Assembly: GCF_015711605.1 (NCBI RefSeq)
Contig: NZ_JABTEZ010000002.1
Span: 558,001-622,000 of the forward strand
DNA length: 64,000 nucleotides
Source: Planomonospora sp. ID67723
GTDB lineage: Bacteria > Actinomycetota > Actinomycetes > Streptosporangiales > Streptosporangiaceae
Direction: 5' to 3'
Notes under the pieces: model-generated
Database searches by the model: none
The model's input: only the letters and a program-made list of their open reading frames with translations
What the model was told of the DNA's origin: nothing
Made by a program: the position numbers and the translations under genes
Shown: positions 1-7,343 of the stretch, in pieces
How positions within the stretch are numbered: the stretch's first letter is position 1
Layout of the letters: every line of letters begins with the position of its first letter

Positions 1-760
1 GTGGAGCATGGCCACGGAGATCGCGTTCTACGCGCTGCTGCCGCTGCTGGCCTGGGCGTTCCACCGGCTGGCGAGCGGCGCCGCGACGCCGGCGGCCAAG
101 GCGCGCCGGGTCCTGCTGCCGATCGGCGCCATCATCCTCATCGGATACGCCTTCAGCGCCTGGAGCCATCACCCCTCGCTCGGTGAGTACCCGGTGCAGG
201 GCAACTGGCCCATCGCCTGGTTCGGCTACCTGGCCGTCGGCATGGCGCTGGCCACCATGTCGGCCGCGGCGGAGAGCGACGGCTGGCTGGCCCCCTACCG
301 GCTGATCGCCCGCAACCCCCTGGGCACCTGGGCGGTCGCGTTCGGCATCACGATCCTCTACTGCTTCTCGCCCATGGGCGACCAGGGCACGGCCAACTTC
401 CCGACCACCTCTGTGGTGCTGTTCAACCAGCCGATCGACCTGCTGATCGTCTTCCTGATGCTGGCGCCGCTGACCGTGCCCGGTGTGCGCTCGCGGTTCA
501 TCAGCGCCGTCCTGAACATCACGCCGCTGCAGTTCATCGGCCGCGTCTCCTACGCGATGTTCCTGTGGCACATCCCCGCCATCTACCTGTGGAACCTGTG
601 GGGGACGACGAACTTCCCCCTCGCGCTCCTGCTCGTGCACGGCACCGCGTTCACCGCGGCAGTGATCAGCTACTACGCCGTCGAACGGCCGGCGCTGCGG
701 CTGCGCAACAAGCTCGGCAAGGGCTCCGTGGAGCCCAGCACGCCCGTGCTCGTGCGCTGA
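1..760 (+). CDS. Acyltransferase-3 family membrane protein, 5' truncated by window edge
   Basis: The frame is open back to the first base and reads W-S-M-A-T-E-I-A-F-Y near the edge. That matches the W-S-[LM]-x-x-E-x-x-F-Y segment found internally in acyltransferase-3 proteins, so the N-terminal half (with the catalytic His region) lies outside the window. The visible ~250 residues hold about six hydrophobic membrane segments and end in a short basic tail. The family moves acyl groups from acyl-CoA onto sugars or other hydroxyls at the cytoplasmic membrane. A second family member sits at 14.2-15.4 kb in the same cluster, so one of them may acylate a sugar of the product. A strong hairpin follows the stop. 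Confidence 0.85.
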   Translation, partial: WSMATEIAFYALLPLLAWAFHRLASGAATPAAKARRVLLPIGAIILIGYAFSAWSHHPSLGEYPVQGNWPIAWFGYLAVGMALATMSAAAESDGWLAPYRLIARNPLGTWAVAFGITILYCFSPMGDQGTANFPTTSVVLFNQPIDLLIVFLMLAPLTVPGVRSRFISAVLNITPLQFIGRVSYAMFLWHIPAIYLWNLWGTTNFPLALLLVHGTAFTAAVISYYAVERPALRLRNKLGKGSVEPSTPVLVR

Positions 761-776
761 TCCCGCCTCCGGAGCC

Positions 777-807
777 CCGGGTCCGGCCATCCCCCAGCCG
801 GACCCGG
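777..807 (+). terminator. Intrinsic-terminator-like hairpin after the acyltransferase
   Basis: An 11-bp inverted repeat (777-787 with 797-807) encloses a 9-nt loop, 17 nt after the stop codon at 760. There is no U-tract, as is usual in actinomycetes. Confidence 0.6.
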
Positions 808-856
808 TGCACGTTCACGCCTCCGCGTCCGTTCAACCCTGATGCCAAGGAAGGTG

Positions 857-1738
857 ATGACTGTGGCGAGTCTGACCCGAGTCAGATCCGACGCCGATCT
901 CGACGACGTGGTGGCCGTCCTGGAAAGGGACGGAGCCGTCATCGTGGAAGACTTCGTCGACCACGAGACGCTGGCGGGGCTGTGGGCCGACCTGGAGCCC
1001 GCGCTGGAGGCCCAGGCCTACAGTGACAGCTGGTACGACGGCCTGCGCACGCGGCGGGTGTCGTCGCTGTTCGCCCGCACCAAGCGGCTGACCCCCGTGG
1101 TGACGCACCGCCTCTACCTGGGCGCCGCCAGAGCCATCATGCAAAAGCCCGTCCCCATGTGGATCGGCAAGTCCAGGCAGGAGATGACGCCGAGCATCCA
1201 GATCAGCGCCACCCAGCTCGTGCAGATCCACAAGGGACAGGGCAACCAGCCGCTGCACCGCGACGACGCGCTGCACCTGCGCAGCCATCCCGGCCCCACC
1301 AGCCGGGTACAGCTCATGCTGGCCATGAGCGAGTTCACCGCCGCCAACGGCGGCACCCAGGTGATCCCCGGCAGCCACCACTGGGACGACGAGCGGCCCC
1401 CGACCACCGAAGAGGCCATCCCCACCGAGATGCCGGCCGGAGGCGGGCTGATCTGGCTGGGCGGCGTCTACCACGGCGGCGGGCGCAACGTGACTGACAC
1501 GCCACGCACCGGCATGACCATCGCCTACGACCTGGGCAACCTCAGGCAGGAGGAGAACCAGTACCTCGCGGTGCCCCGCGAGCGGGTGCTGGAGTATCCC
1601 GAAGAGGTGCGCAAGCTCCTCGGCTACGACCGCTGCCCGCCCGGCGTGGGCTGGCTGGAGATGCACGACCCCTCGATCGTGCTCGAGGCCGAGGACGTCC
1701 AGCGGGCCGCGCTCGGCGCCCTCGTCGACAGCCGCTGA
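857..1738 (+). CDS. Phytanoyl-CoA dioxygenase (PhyH)-type Fe(II)/2-oxoglutarate oxygenase
   Basis: This 293-residue protein has the family's usual length. A facial-triad H-x-D is visible in Q-P-L-H-R-D-D (about residue 135), followed by a distal His in V-Y-H-G-G-G-R-N (about residue 210) and an Arg in P-R-T-G-M suited to 2-oxoglutarate. Such enzymes hydroxylate, halogenate or desaturate small molecules and are common tailoring enzymes in biosynthetic clusters. An AAGGAAGG ribosome site at 847-854 lies 2 nt before ATG 857 and 8 nt before GTG 863, so 863 may be the true start; the upstream ATG at 842 overlaps this site and is unlikely. The substrate is unknown. Confidence 0.85.
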   Translation: MTVASLTRVRSDADLDDVVAVLERDGAVIVEDFVDHETLAGLWADLEPALEAQAYSDSWYDGLRTRRVSSLFARTKRLTPVVTHRLYLGAARAIMQKPVPMWIGKSRQEMTPSIQISATQLVQIHKGQGNQPLHRDDALHLRSHPGPTSRVQLMLAMSEFTAANGGTQVIPGSHHWDDERPPTTEEAIPTEMPAGGGLIWLGGVYHGGGRNVTDTPRTGMTIAYDLGNLRQEENQYLAVPRERVLEYPEEVRKLLGYDRCPPGVGWLEMHDPSIVLEAEDVQRAALGALVDSR

Positions 1739-1828
1739 ATCCCCGGGCGAATGAGCATTCCCGAATAAGACGCCGGACCCGCCGACCCGGAATACTTGTA
1801 AGTCGGCATCTCGAGAAAGGACGACACT

Positions 1829-2284
1829 ATGACCGATGCGGCGAGTGGCAAGATAGAGATCACCAGAGTTCTCGACGCCCCGCGCGACGTGGTCTTCGCG
1901 GCCTGGACCAAGCCGGAGCACTTCACCCACTGGTGGGGCGCCCCGCTGGAGACCATCTCCATGGATGTGCGGCCGGGCGGCGAATGGAAGGCCACCATCG
2001 TCGTCGACGAGCAGACCCAGGTCCCCTTCGCGGGCGTCTACCAGGAGATCGTCCCGAACGAGCGGCTGGTCTACACGCTGGTCGACCTCAGCGGCAGGGA
2101 GCCGGCCGAGCAGCAGGCCGCCGGCCCCGAGAAGGTGACCGTCTCCCTGTCCGACGTCGACGGCGGCACCAAACTCACCTTCCTCCAGGAGGGCAACCTC
2201 CCCGAGGACGAGATTCCGCGGGCCGAGGAGGGCTGGGGCTTCTTCTTCGACGCCCTCGGCGAGTACGTCAAGAAGATCAAGTAA
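1829..2284 (+). CDS. SRPBCC / AHSA1-type ligand-binding protein
   Basis: The 151-residue protein begins I-T-R-V-L-D-A-P-R-D-V-V-F-A-A-W-T and contains H-W-W-G-A-P, both hallmarks of the AHSA1 branch of the START/SRPBCC fold. This fold forms a hydrophobic cavity. Members in biosynthetic clusters act as cyclases, chaperone-like binding proteins or enzymes of unknown chemistry. A GAAAGGA ribosome site precedes the ATG. The gene follows the dioxygenase after 90 nt, and could equally be a housekeeping AHSA1 protein unrelated to the product. Confidence 0.8.
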   Translation: MTDAASGKIEITRVLDAPRDVVFAAWTKPEHFTHWWGAPLETISMDVRPGGEWKATIVVDEQTQVPFAGVYQEIVPNERLVYTLVDLSGREPAEQQAAGPEKVTVSLSDVDGGTKLTFLQEGNLPEDEIPRAEEGWGFFFDALGEYVKKIK

Positions 2285-2599
2285 CCCGGCCGAGATCGTC
2301 AGCGGCCTGAGCGGCGGGCGTGCGTCGCACGCCGGCACCGGAGGTCCCTCAGGTCGTTGCACAGGATGTACGGCCACGCCGAGGAGCCAGCCGTCCTCGG
2401 CGACGAGGGCGAGGGGCCGAGCGCAGTCCCCCGGCGTGGCCGTACAACCAGGCGACAGACACGACTCCCCGTACCACCGACCCCGTCGGCGCTGCTCCCG
2501 CGCCACGGGGTTCACGTCTGCGCATCCCCGGTCCGATCGTGCGTGCCGCTACCGAGGCCCGCCGGCTGCCCGAGTCGTCAGTGGTTCCCCTGCCGACGC

Positions 2600-2780
2600 G
2601 CCCGCCGGGGCGGGCGGAGCGGATGGCCTGCATCATCGACTCCTGGGTGCCGACCGCCTCGATCACCGAGTGCGCACCCAGCACGCCGAGCAGGCCGACC
2701 GTGCCGTCTCCGACGACCGCGACGGTCTTGAGGTCCTCGACACGGACGTCGCCCGGGGCGTGCAGAACCGCTCCACGCAT
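2600..2780 (-). pseudogene. Remnant of a zinc-type alcohol dehydrogenase with internal deletions
   Basis: Reading from ATG 2780, the protein starts M-R-G-A-V-L-H-A-P-G-D-V-R-V-E-D, the standard N-terminus of MDR/zinc alcohol dehydrogenases. It jumps straight to V-A-V-V-G-D-G-T-V-G-L-L, the NAD-binding loop normally about 150 residues further on, and then to A-V-G-T-Q-E-S-M-M-Q-A-I-R-S-A-R-P-G-G, which is normally about 60 residues further still. After about residue 60 the frame is meaningless. An AAGGGG ribosome site still precedes the ATG. The order of pieces is conserved but the catalytic zinc domain is missing, so this is a decayed gene rather than a small enzyme. Confidence 0.75.
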
Positions 2781-2839
2781 GAGTAGCGCCCCTTGGGGTG
2801 CTGTGCTGTCAATGCGGTGTGCACGTCTCCCGGCGGTGA

Positions 2840-2965
2840 AGTGCCGCGTACGACGACTCCCGGCGCCGGATCTTCGACCAGGCCGCGAAGCCGGTCGGGC
2901 GCAAAGGGAAGCCGGTCGGGCTCAAAGGGCTGACCCCACGCGAGCTGCGGAGCCTGAGGCGGCGC
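2840..2965 (+). pseudogene. Possible tyrosine-recombinase (integrase) C-terminal fragment
   Basis: A short plus-strand frame after a stop at 2837 reads R-R-I-F-D-Q-A-A-K-P-V-G-(repeat)-L-K-G-L-T-P-R-E-L-R. It resembles the F-D-x-A-A-x-x-x-G-L-x-G-L-T-P-H-E-L-R-H-T segment of phage-type integrases just before the catalytic His-x-x-Arg. An internal duplication (two K-P-V-G-x-K-G units) and loss of the downstream Arg/Tyr box make it non-functional. It adjoins the dehydrogenase relic, so together they may mark an old insertion or deletion scar. The match is short and judged by eye. Confidence 0.35.
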
Positions 2966-2986
2966 GGGCGCGGTGGGCCGACGGCG

Positions 2987-4198
2987 TCAGATTATGCGTA
3001 CCTCGGGCACGTAGACGATCCAGCGGCCGGTGAAGCCGCTTTCCTTCGCCATGATCTCTTCCGCGTGGTTCCAGGCGAACAGGACCGCGTAGTCGGGGCG
3101 GTCCTCGAGGAAGACGGACGGCGGCACGACGGGGATGTGCGACCCGGCGACGACTCGGTCCTGTTTGGCCGGGGTGGAGTCGCAGACGTAGGGGATCAGA
3201 TCGGTGCCGATGCCGCAGTAGTTGGTCACCGTGGTGATCTTGGCGGGGGCGCCGTACCCCGCCACGCGCTTGCCGTCGGCGCGCAGCTCGCGCAGCAGCG
3301 TGGTCAGGTCGTCGCGCACGCGCTCGGCCCGGCGGGCGAATTCCTCAAGGGTGGCGTGCTGGTCGAGCCGCTGGGCGCGCTCGGTCGCCAGCAGGTCGGC
3401 GACGGCGGGCGCGGGCGGACGGGCGCCGCGCTGGGCGAGCGTGTAGCGCATCGATCCGCCGTGGATGGCCAGCGGTTCGGCGTCGACCAGTTCGAGGCCG
3501 AACAGCCTGGCGGCGGCGTGGATGGAGCTGACGGAGAAGACGAAGGAGTGCTCGTCGTAGAGCAGGTCGAAGGCGGTCTGCTCGACGACGGCGCCCAGGT
3601 AGGGCTCTTCGAAGACGAACACGCCGTCGGGGCCGAGCAGCGTCCTGACGCCTTTGAGCACGGAGTCGAGGTGGGAGATGTGCGCGATGACGTTGGCACC
3701 GAAGATGGCGTCGGCCGGGCCGTGTTCGGCGCGGATGTCCGAGGCCGTCTCCTCGTCGAAGAAGCGCGACAGGATCCGGATGCCCTTGGATCTGGCCAGC
3801 GCGGCCACTTCCTGGGAGGGCTCGACGCCGAGGTGCCGCACGCCGGAGTCGGCGATCGTGGCGAGCATGACGCCGTCGTTGCAGCCGATCTCGACGATGA
3901 ACGGGTCGTGGCCGGTCAGTTCGGTGGCCATCAGGCGGCGCGCCACGCCGGTGAAGTGCGCGCTGTGCACCGAGGAGTTGGACGCCCGGTAGGGGTATTG
4001 GTCGTGGTATCTGACTTCCTGCGGGATGTCGGCCATCAATTGCACCATCGCGCACGAGTCGCACATCCCGACGAGCAGCCGGTAAAAGAACTCGTCGGTC
4101 AGTTCGCCGGATTTGGGAAAGGCGTTTCCGCGCGGCTGGTCCCCGAGGTCGATCGACGCTTTGACCGGCCCAGAGCAAATGCGGCAGGAAGTCTCCAT
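2987..4198 (-). CDS. NDP-sugar C-methyltransferase (TylC3-like, class I SAM)
   Basis: The 403-residue protein has the full three-part architecture of deoxysugar C-methyltransferases. An N-terminal zinc-binding region has C-R-I-C at residues 5-8 and a later C-D-S-C. The central SAM domain has I-V-E-I-G-C-N-D-G-V near residue 105. The C-terminal domain holds Y-G-A-P-A-K-I-T-T-V and V-C-D-S-T-P-A-K-Q. Family members such as TylC3 add a methyl to C-3 of a 4-keto NDP-sugar. In this cluster it probably methylates the UDP-4-keto sugar made by the 26.3-29.4 kb and 10.4 kb genes. It appears monocistronic, with the terminator of the upstream oxidase about 60 nt before its start. Confidence 0.85.
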   Translation of the reverse strand: METSCRICSGPVKASIDLGDQPRGNAFPKSGELTDEFFYRLLVGMCDSCAMVQLMADIPQEVRYHDQYPYRASNSSVHSAHFTGVARRLMATELTGHDPFIVEIGCNDGVMLATIADSGVRHLGVEPSQEVAALARSKGIRILSRFFDEETASDIRAEHGPADAIFGANVIAHISHLDSVLKGVRTLLGPDGVFVFEEPYLGAVVEQTAFDLLYDEHSFVFSVSSIHAAARLFGLELVDAEPLAIHGGSMRYTLAQRGARPPAPAVADLLATERAQRLDQHATLEEFARRAERVRDDLTTLLRELRADGKRVAGYGAPAKITTVTNYCGIGTDLIPYVCDSTPAKQDRVVAGSHIPVVPPSVFLEDRPDYAVLFAWNHAEEIMAKESGFTGRWIVYVPEVRII

Positions 4199-4260
4199 GG
4201 CCTGACGCTAACATTTCCGGCCGGTCGTTTCTTATCGTCGCTTGCCGGGGTGCACGAAGA

Positions 4261-4289
4261 AAGGGCCCGCCTGCGCGCGGCGGGCCCTT
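4261..4289 (-). terminator. Hairpin terminator between the FAD oxidase and the methyltransferase
   Basis: A perfect 11-bp GC-rich stem (4261-4271 with 4279-4289) has a 7-nt loop and lies just after the stop of the minus-strand oxidase gene. Confidence 0.65.
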
Positions 4290-4305
4290 CGTCTCGGGCG
4301 GAGGG

Positions 4306-5664
4306 TCAGGACGACGCGGTGCGGTGGGTCGCGCCGGGCATGATGTCGTCGCGGAACAGGCCGTCGGGGTCCACACGCGCCCGCACCGCGTCCACGGCCG
4401 TCACGGTCGCGGCGTCGAGGTGGCCCTGCGGCTGGTCGAACCGCTCGACGAACGTGGGCGCGGTCCTGCCGGTGTCCCAGGGGGCGAGCGCGGCCCTGAC
4501 GACGGGGAGCCTGCCGATGATCTGCTCCCTGGTCCCGGACAGTCCCGGCACACCGCCACCGGAGTAGGCGTAGCGGGCGTTCAGGGCGTTCAGGGCGCCG
4601 CCCGACGGGTCTGGCCGGCCGTACGCGCCGCCGAGCTGCCGCAGGCCCGCCGCGATCAGCGGCGATCCGGAGCCGGCGCCGATGACCTTGAGCAGCGCCT
4701 CGATGCCGGCGTCGCCGAGCTCGTCCAGCAGCAGGTGGTCGCCGATGACCTCGACCGGGTCGGACGGGTCCATGTGGGTGTCGAGCAACCCGGCCGGCGC
4801 GGTCGTCTGCCAGGTGTCGAGCACCGGCTCGGCGATGTCGCGCAGCGGGCCGAGCAGGTCGTCCGCCTGAGCCAGGGCGGTCGGCACGTCGTCGTCCGTC
4901 CCGGCCAGCACGGCGCCGTCCACGCACAGGACGGGGCCCGCCGACAGCATGGGCGGCACGTCGGGCAGGTCGGGCAGGTTGAGGATCCGCACGGTGGTCG
5001 TCGCCTCGTCCGGCGCGTCCAGCGTCCATGCGCGCCAGGCCCGCAGCAGCTCGGGGGCGTGCCGGGCCGGCCAGCACGCGGCCCCGGTCACCACCTGCGC
5101 GACGGGGAACAGGCCGACCTCCACGGCGGTCACGACGCCGAATCCGCCTCCGCCGCCGCGCAGCGCCCACAGCAGGTCGGCGTCCGCCCTGCGCAGCTCG
5201 CCGTCCGCGGTGACCAGCTCCACCGCGCGCACGCTGTTGGCGGCCAGGCCCACGTGCCTGCCGTAGAAGCTGAGCCCGCCGCCGAGCAGGTAGCCGACCA
5301 CGCCGACCGTGGGCGACGAGCCGTGCGCGACCGACAGCCCGTGCTCGGCGGCGGCCTTGACCACCGCGCCCCAGCGGGTCCCCGCGGGCACGCGTGCCAC
5401 GCGGCGGTCGCTGTCGATCTCCACGGTCCCCGTCATCTCCGTACGCAGCAGCAACGCCTCACGCATGGGCCTGGCCGCCGGCGCCGAGTGGCCGGTGGTG
5501 TGCACGCGGACGGGCAGGCCCTCACGGCGCGCGAAGCGGATGGCCTGCCGGACCTCCTCGACCGTGCGCACCACGGCGGCCGCGGCCGGTTCGGGGATCG
5601 CGGCCAGGCTGAAGACCGCGGTGGCCGCGTCGTAGCCGGGCTCTCCCGGCCTGGCGACGCGCAT
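4306..5664 (-). CDS. Berberine-bridge-type (PCMH) FAD-dependent oxidase
   Basis: The 452-residue protein has a VAO/PCMH FAD-binding domain. T-T-G-H-S near residue 60 supplies the His that usually carries 8-alpha-histidyl FAD, followed by a G-A-V-V region and Y-L-L-G-G-G-L-S-F-Y. The expected C-terminal Y/N motif reads N-A-R-Y-A-Y-S-G, near residue 370. A Cys for bicovalent flavin attachment is not obvious. These enzymes oxidise alcohols, sugars or C-N bonds using O2. Its ATG abuts the stop of the 5.7-7.2 kb methyltransferase, so the two are co-transcribed. The role in the pathway is inferred only from location. Confidence 0.8.
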   Translation of the reverse strand: MRVARPGEPGYDAATAVFSLAAIPEPAAAAVVRTVEEVRQAIRFARREGLPVRVHTTGHSAPAARPMREALLLRTEMTGTVEIDSDRRVARVPAGTRWGAVVKAAAEHGLSVAHGSSPTVGVVGYLLGGGLSFYGRHVGLAANSVRAVELVTADGELRRADADLLWALRGGGGGFGVVTAVEVGLFPVAQVVTGAACWPARHAPELLRAWRAWTLDAPDEATTTVRILNLPDLPDVPPMLSAGPVLCVDGAVLAGTDDDVPTALAQADDLLGPLRDIAEPVLDTWQTTAPAGLLDTHMDPSDPVEVIGDHLLLDELGDAGIEALLKVIGAGSGSPLIAAGLRQLGGAYGRPDPSGGALNALNARYAYSGGGVPGLSGTREQIIGRLPVVRAALAPWDTGRTAPTFVERFDQPQGHLDAATVTAVDAVRARVDPDGLFRDDIMPGATHRTASS

Positions 5665-7209
5665 TCAGCTCACCCGCTGAGCGGTGAGGAAGACGAACGA
5701 CTCGGGACCGGAGCTCTCGCGGACCACCATGCCGGCGTCGGCCAGCCAGCGGTCCAGCTCGGCGCGCTCGAACAGCAGCATGCCCGCCGGTCTGCTGGGG
5801 AAGTAGTGCGAGGCCTGGAAGTGGCGGCAGACGGGGTCCTCGTCCCACACGAACGTCATCAGCGTGAACGTGCCGCCGGGCCGCAGCACGCGGCCCACCT
5901 CGGCGATCGCGGCCGCCGCGTCGTCGGGGAAGGCGTGCAGCGCGTTCCAGCAGACGACCGCGCCCATGCTGGCGTCGGGCAGCGGCAGGTCGAGCGCGCT
6001 CGCCAGGACGGCGGGCACCTCGGGCAGCCGGTGGCGCAGCACGTTCAGCATCGGCAGGCCCAGGTCCAGCGCCAGGAGCCGGTCGGCGCCGACGGCGGCG
6101 GCGATGACCTCGGTCCAGCGGCCGGCGCCCGCGCCGAGGTCGAGGACGGGGCCGTCGACGGGATTCACGCTGCGCCCGATGTAGGCGTCCTCGTCGGCGA
6201 GGGTGACCGCGCCGCCCCAGTTGCCGCCGGCCACGCGCAGGAACTCGGGGCGCAGCAGCGCCTCGTAGTAGAGCCCCATGCTGGGCATCTCGGCGAGGCT
6301 CTTCAGCAGGTCGGCCGTGGCTTCGTCGGCGTCGTCCCGCACCGTCCTGGTGAGGTCGAGGATGCCGCGGAAGGCGGGATAGGCGACCTCGCAGGCCGGG
6401 CAGCGCACGGCCTCCCGGCCGACGTCGAGGGGGCCGCGGCAGGCGGGGCAGGCCAGCGCGGCCGCGTGCGGCCTGAACAGGTCGAGCCGGGGGTCGTCGC
6501 CGCCGGCGCTCTCCTGCGGCGGTGGCTGCGGGCCGGGGGTGGTGACCGGCAGGCCGTGCCGGACGGACCAGTAGGCCTTGAGCCCCATGTAGCCCCACAC
6601 GGTCCTGCTGTCGTTGCGCCAGTTGACCTCGGCCTGCTCGTCGGTGAGCGCGCCGATCCAGGCCCGGTCGAAGGCGCGCTCCTCGGGTGTGAGCCGCCAG
6701 ATCTCCGGAGCGGGCCAGACCCTGCCGAGGCCGGTTCGCTCGGCGTCCATGGTGCGCAGGCACCGCTCCAGCCTGGACCGGTCGCCGGAGTCGAGGCCCA
6801 GCTCCCCGGCGGCACCGAGCACCCTGTCGCGGTCGTCAGGGAAGTGCGCGAGCAGGTAGGCCAGCGCCTGGCCGAGCGCCGGGGTGGCGTGTCGGGCCAG
6901 GTCCAGGTAGCGGTCGAGGCCGGCGCGCACGGCCTCGACCTGCCCCGCCTCCGCGATCAGGCCGAGCAGGATCAGCAGGCGCCCGGCACGTCCGGCGTCG
7001 AGCCCGTCGAGCGCGGCGATGAGGCCGGGGATCGCGGCCGGCGCGCGCTCGGTGAGCGTGCCGCCCTCCCACAGCGTCTGGTCCTGTGCCGTGCCGGGCG
7101 TCCACAGCGCGCCGGCCAGCCGCCCGAAAGCCGCGTCGACCTCGTCGGCCGCCGCACTCGTGAACTCCTCGACAAGGATCGATGACGCATACGTGGTGTC
7201 AACGCTCAT
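5665..7209 (-). CDS. SAM methyltransferase with long N-terminal extension and Zn-ribbon
   Basis: The C-terminal ~200 residues form a Methyltransf_11 domain: P-V-L-D-L-G-A-G-A-G-R-W binds SAM, and N-A-L-H-A-F-P-D-D and L-R-P-G-G-T-F follow. Just before it lies a Trm112-like zinc ribbon, C-P-A-C-x(12)-C-P-A-C. The first ~230 residues are helical and HEAT-like (L-I-A-A-L-D-G-L-D-A, L-L-I-L-L-G-L-I), and I do not recognise them. The start at 7209 follows a GAAGGGA site; an upstream ATG at 7248 lacks one. It heads a two-gene operon with the FAD oxidase and is divergent from the solute-binding-like gene across a paired regulatory element. Confidence 0.8.
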   Translation of the reverse strand: MSVDTTYASSILVEEFTSAAADEVDAAFGRLAGALWTPGTAQDQTLWEGGTLTERAPAAIPGLIAALDGLDAGRAGRLLILLGLIAEAGQVEAVRAGLDRYLDLARHATPALGQALAYLLAHFPDDRDRVLGAAGELGLDSGDRSRLERCLRTMDAERTGLGRVWPAPEIWRLTPEERAFDRAWIGALTDEQAEVNWRNDSRTVWGYMGLKAYWSVRHGLPVTTPGPQPPPQESAGGDDPRLDLFRPHAAALACPACRGPLDVGREAVRCPACEVAYPAFRGILDLTRTVRDDADEATADLLKSLAEMPSMGLYYEALLRPEFLRVAGGNWGGAVTLADEDAYIGRSVNPVDGPVLDLGAGAGRWTEVIAAAVGADRLLALDLGLPMLNVLRHRLPEVPAVLASALDLPLPDASMGAVVCWNALHAFPDDAAAAIAEVGRVLRPGGTFTLMTFVWDEDPVCRHFQASHYFPSRPAGMLLFERAELDRWLADAGMVVRESSGPESFVFLTAQRVS

Positions 7210-7266
7210 TGAGACATTCCCTTCGCACGAAACGCCTTTCAGCATCACACCGGCCGCTCGGCCCGG

Positions 7267-7312
7267 TCATCTTCGTGCGTGCGGGGGAAACCGAGCGCAA
7301 TAGCGGAGATGC
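7267..7312. promoter_or_regulatory. Inverted pair of CGCA-N6-RAGATGN elements, divergent promoter 1
   Basis: Site 7267-7283 reads on the minus strand CGCA-CGCACG-AAGATGA and faces the methyltransferase start at 7209. Site 7296-7312 reads on the plus strand CGCA-ATAGCG-GAGATGC and faces the start at 7344. Centres are 29 bp apart. The same oriented element recurs at seven other promoter regions of the cluster. Confidence 0.6.
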
Positions 7313-7343
7313 GGCGCGGAAAAGACGAGTCAACCATGGAGGC

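Noticed and set aside
1795-1822. Cluster element upstream of the AHSA1 gene (GGCATCTCGAG)
   Set aside because: It has the GCATCTC half but in the wrong orientation for the gene and without TGCG six bases away.
4324-7185. A 953-codon open frame on the plus strand opposite the oxidase and methyltransferase genes
   Set aside because: Its translation is Arg/Gly/Val/His-rich without motifs, a GC-driven shadow of well-supported minus-strand genes. The same applies to long frames at 10720-14298, 46092-49118 and 51370-53610.
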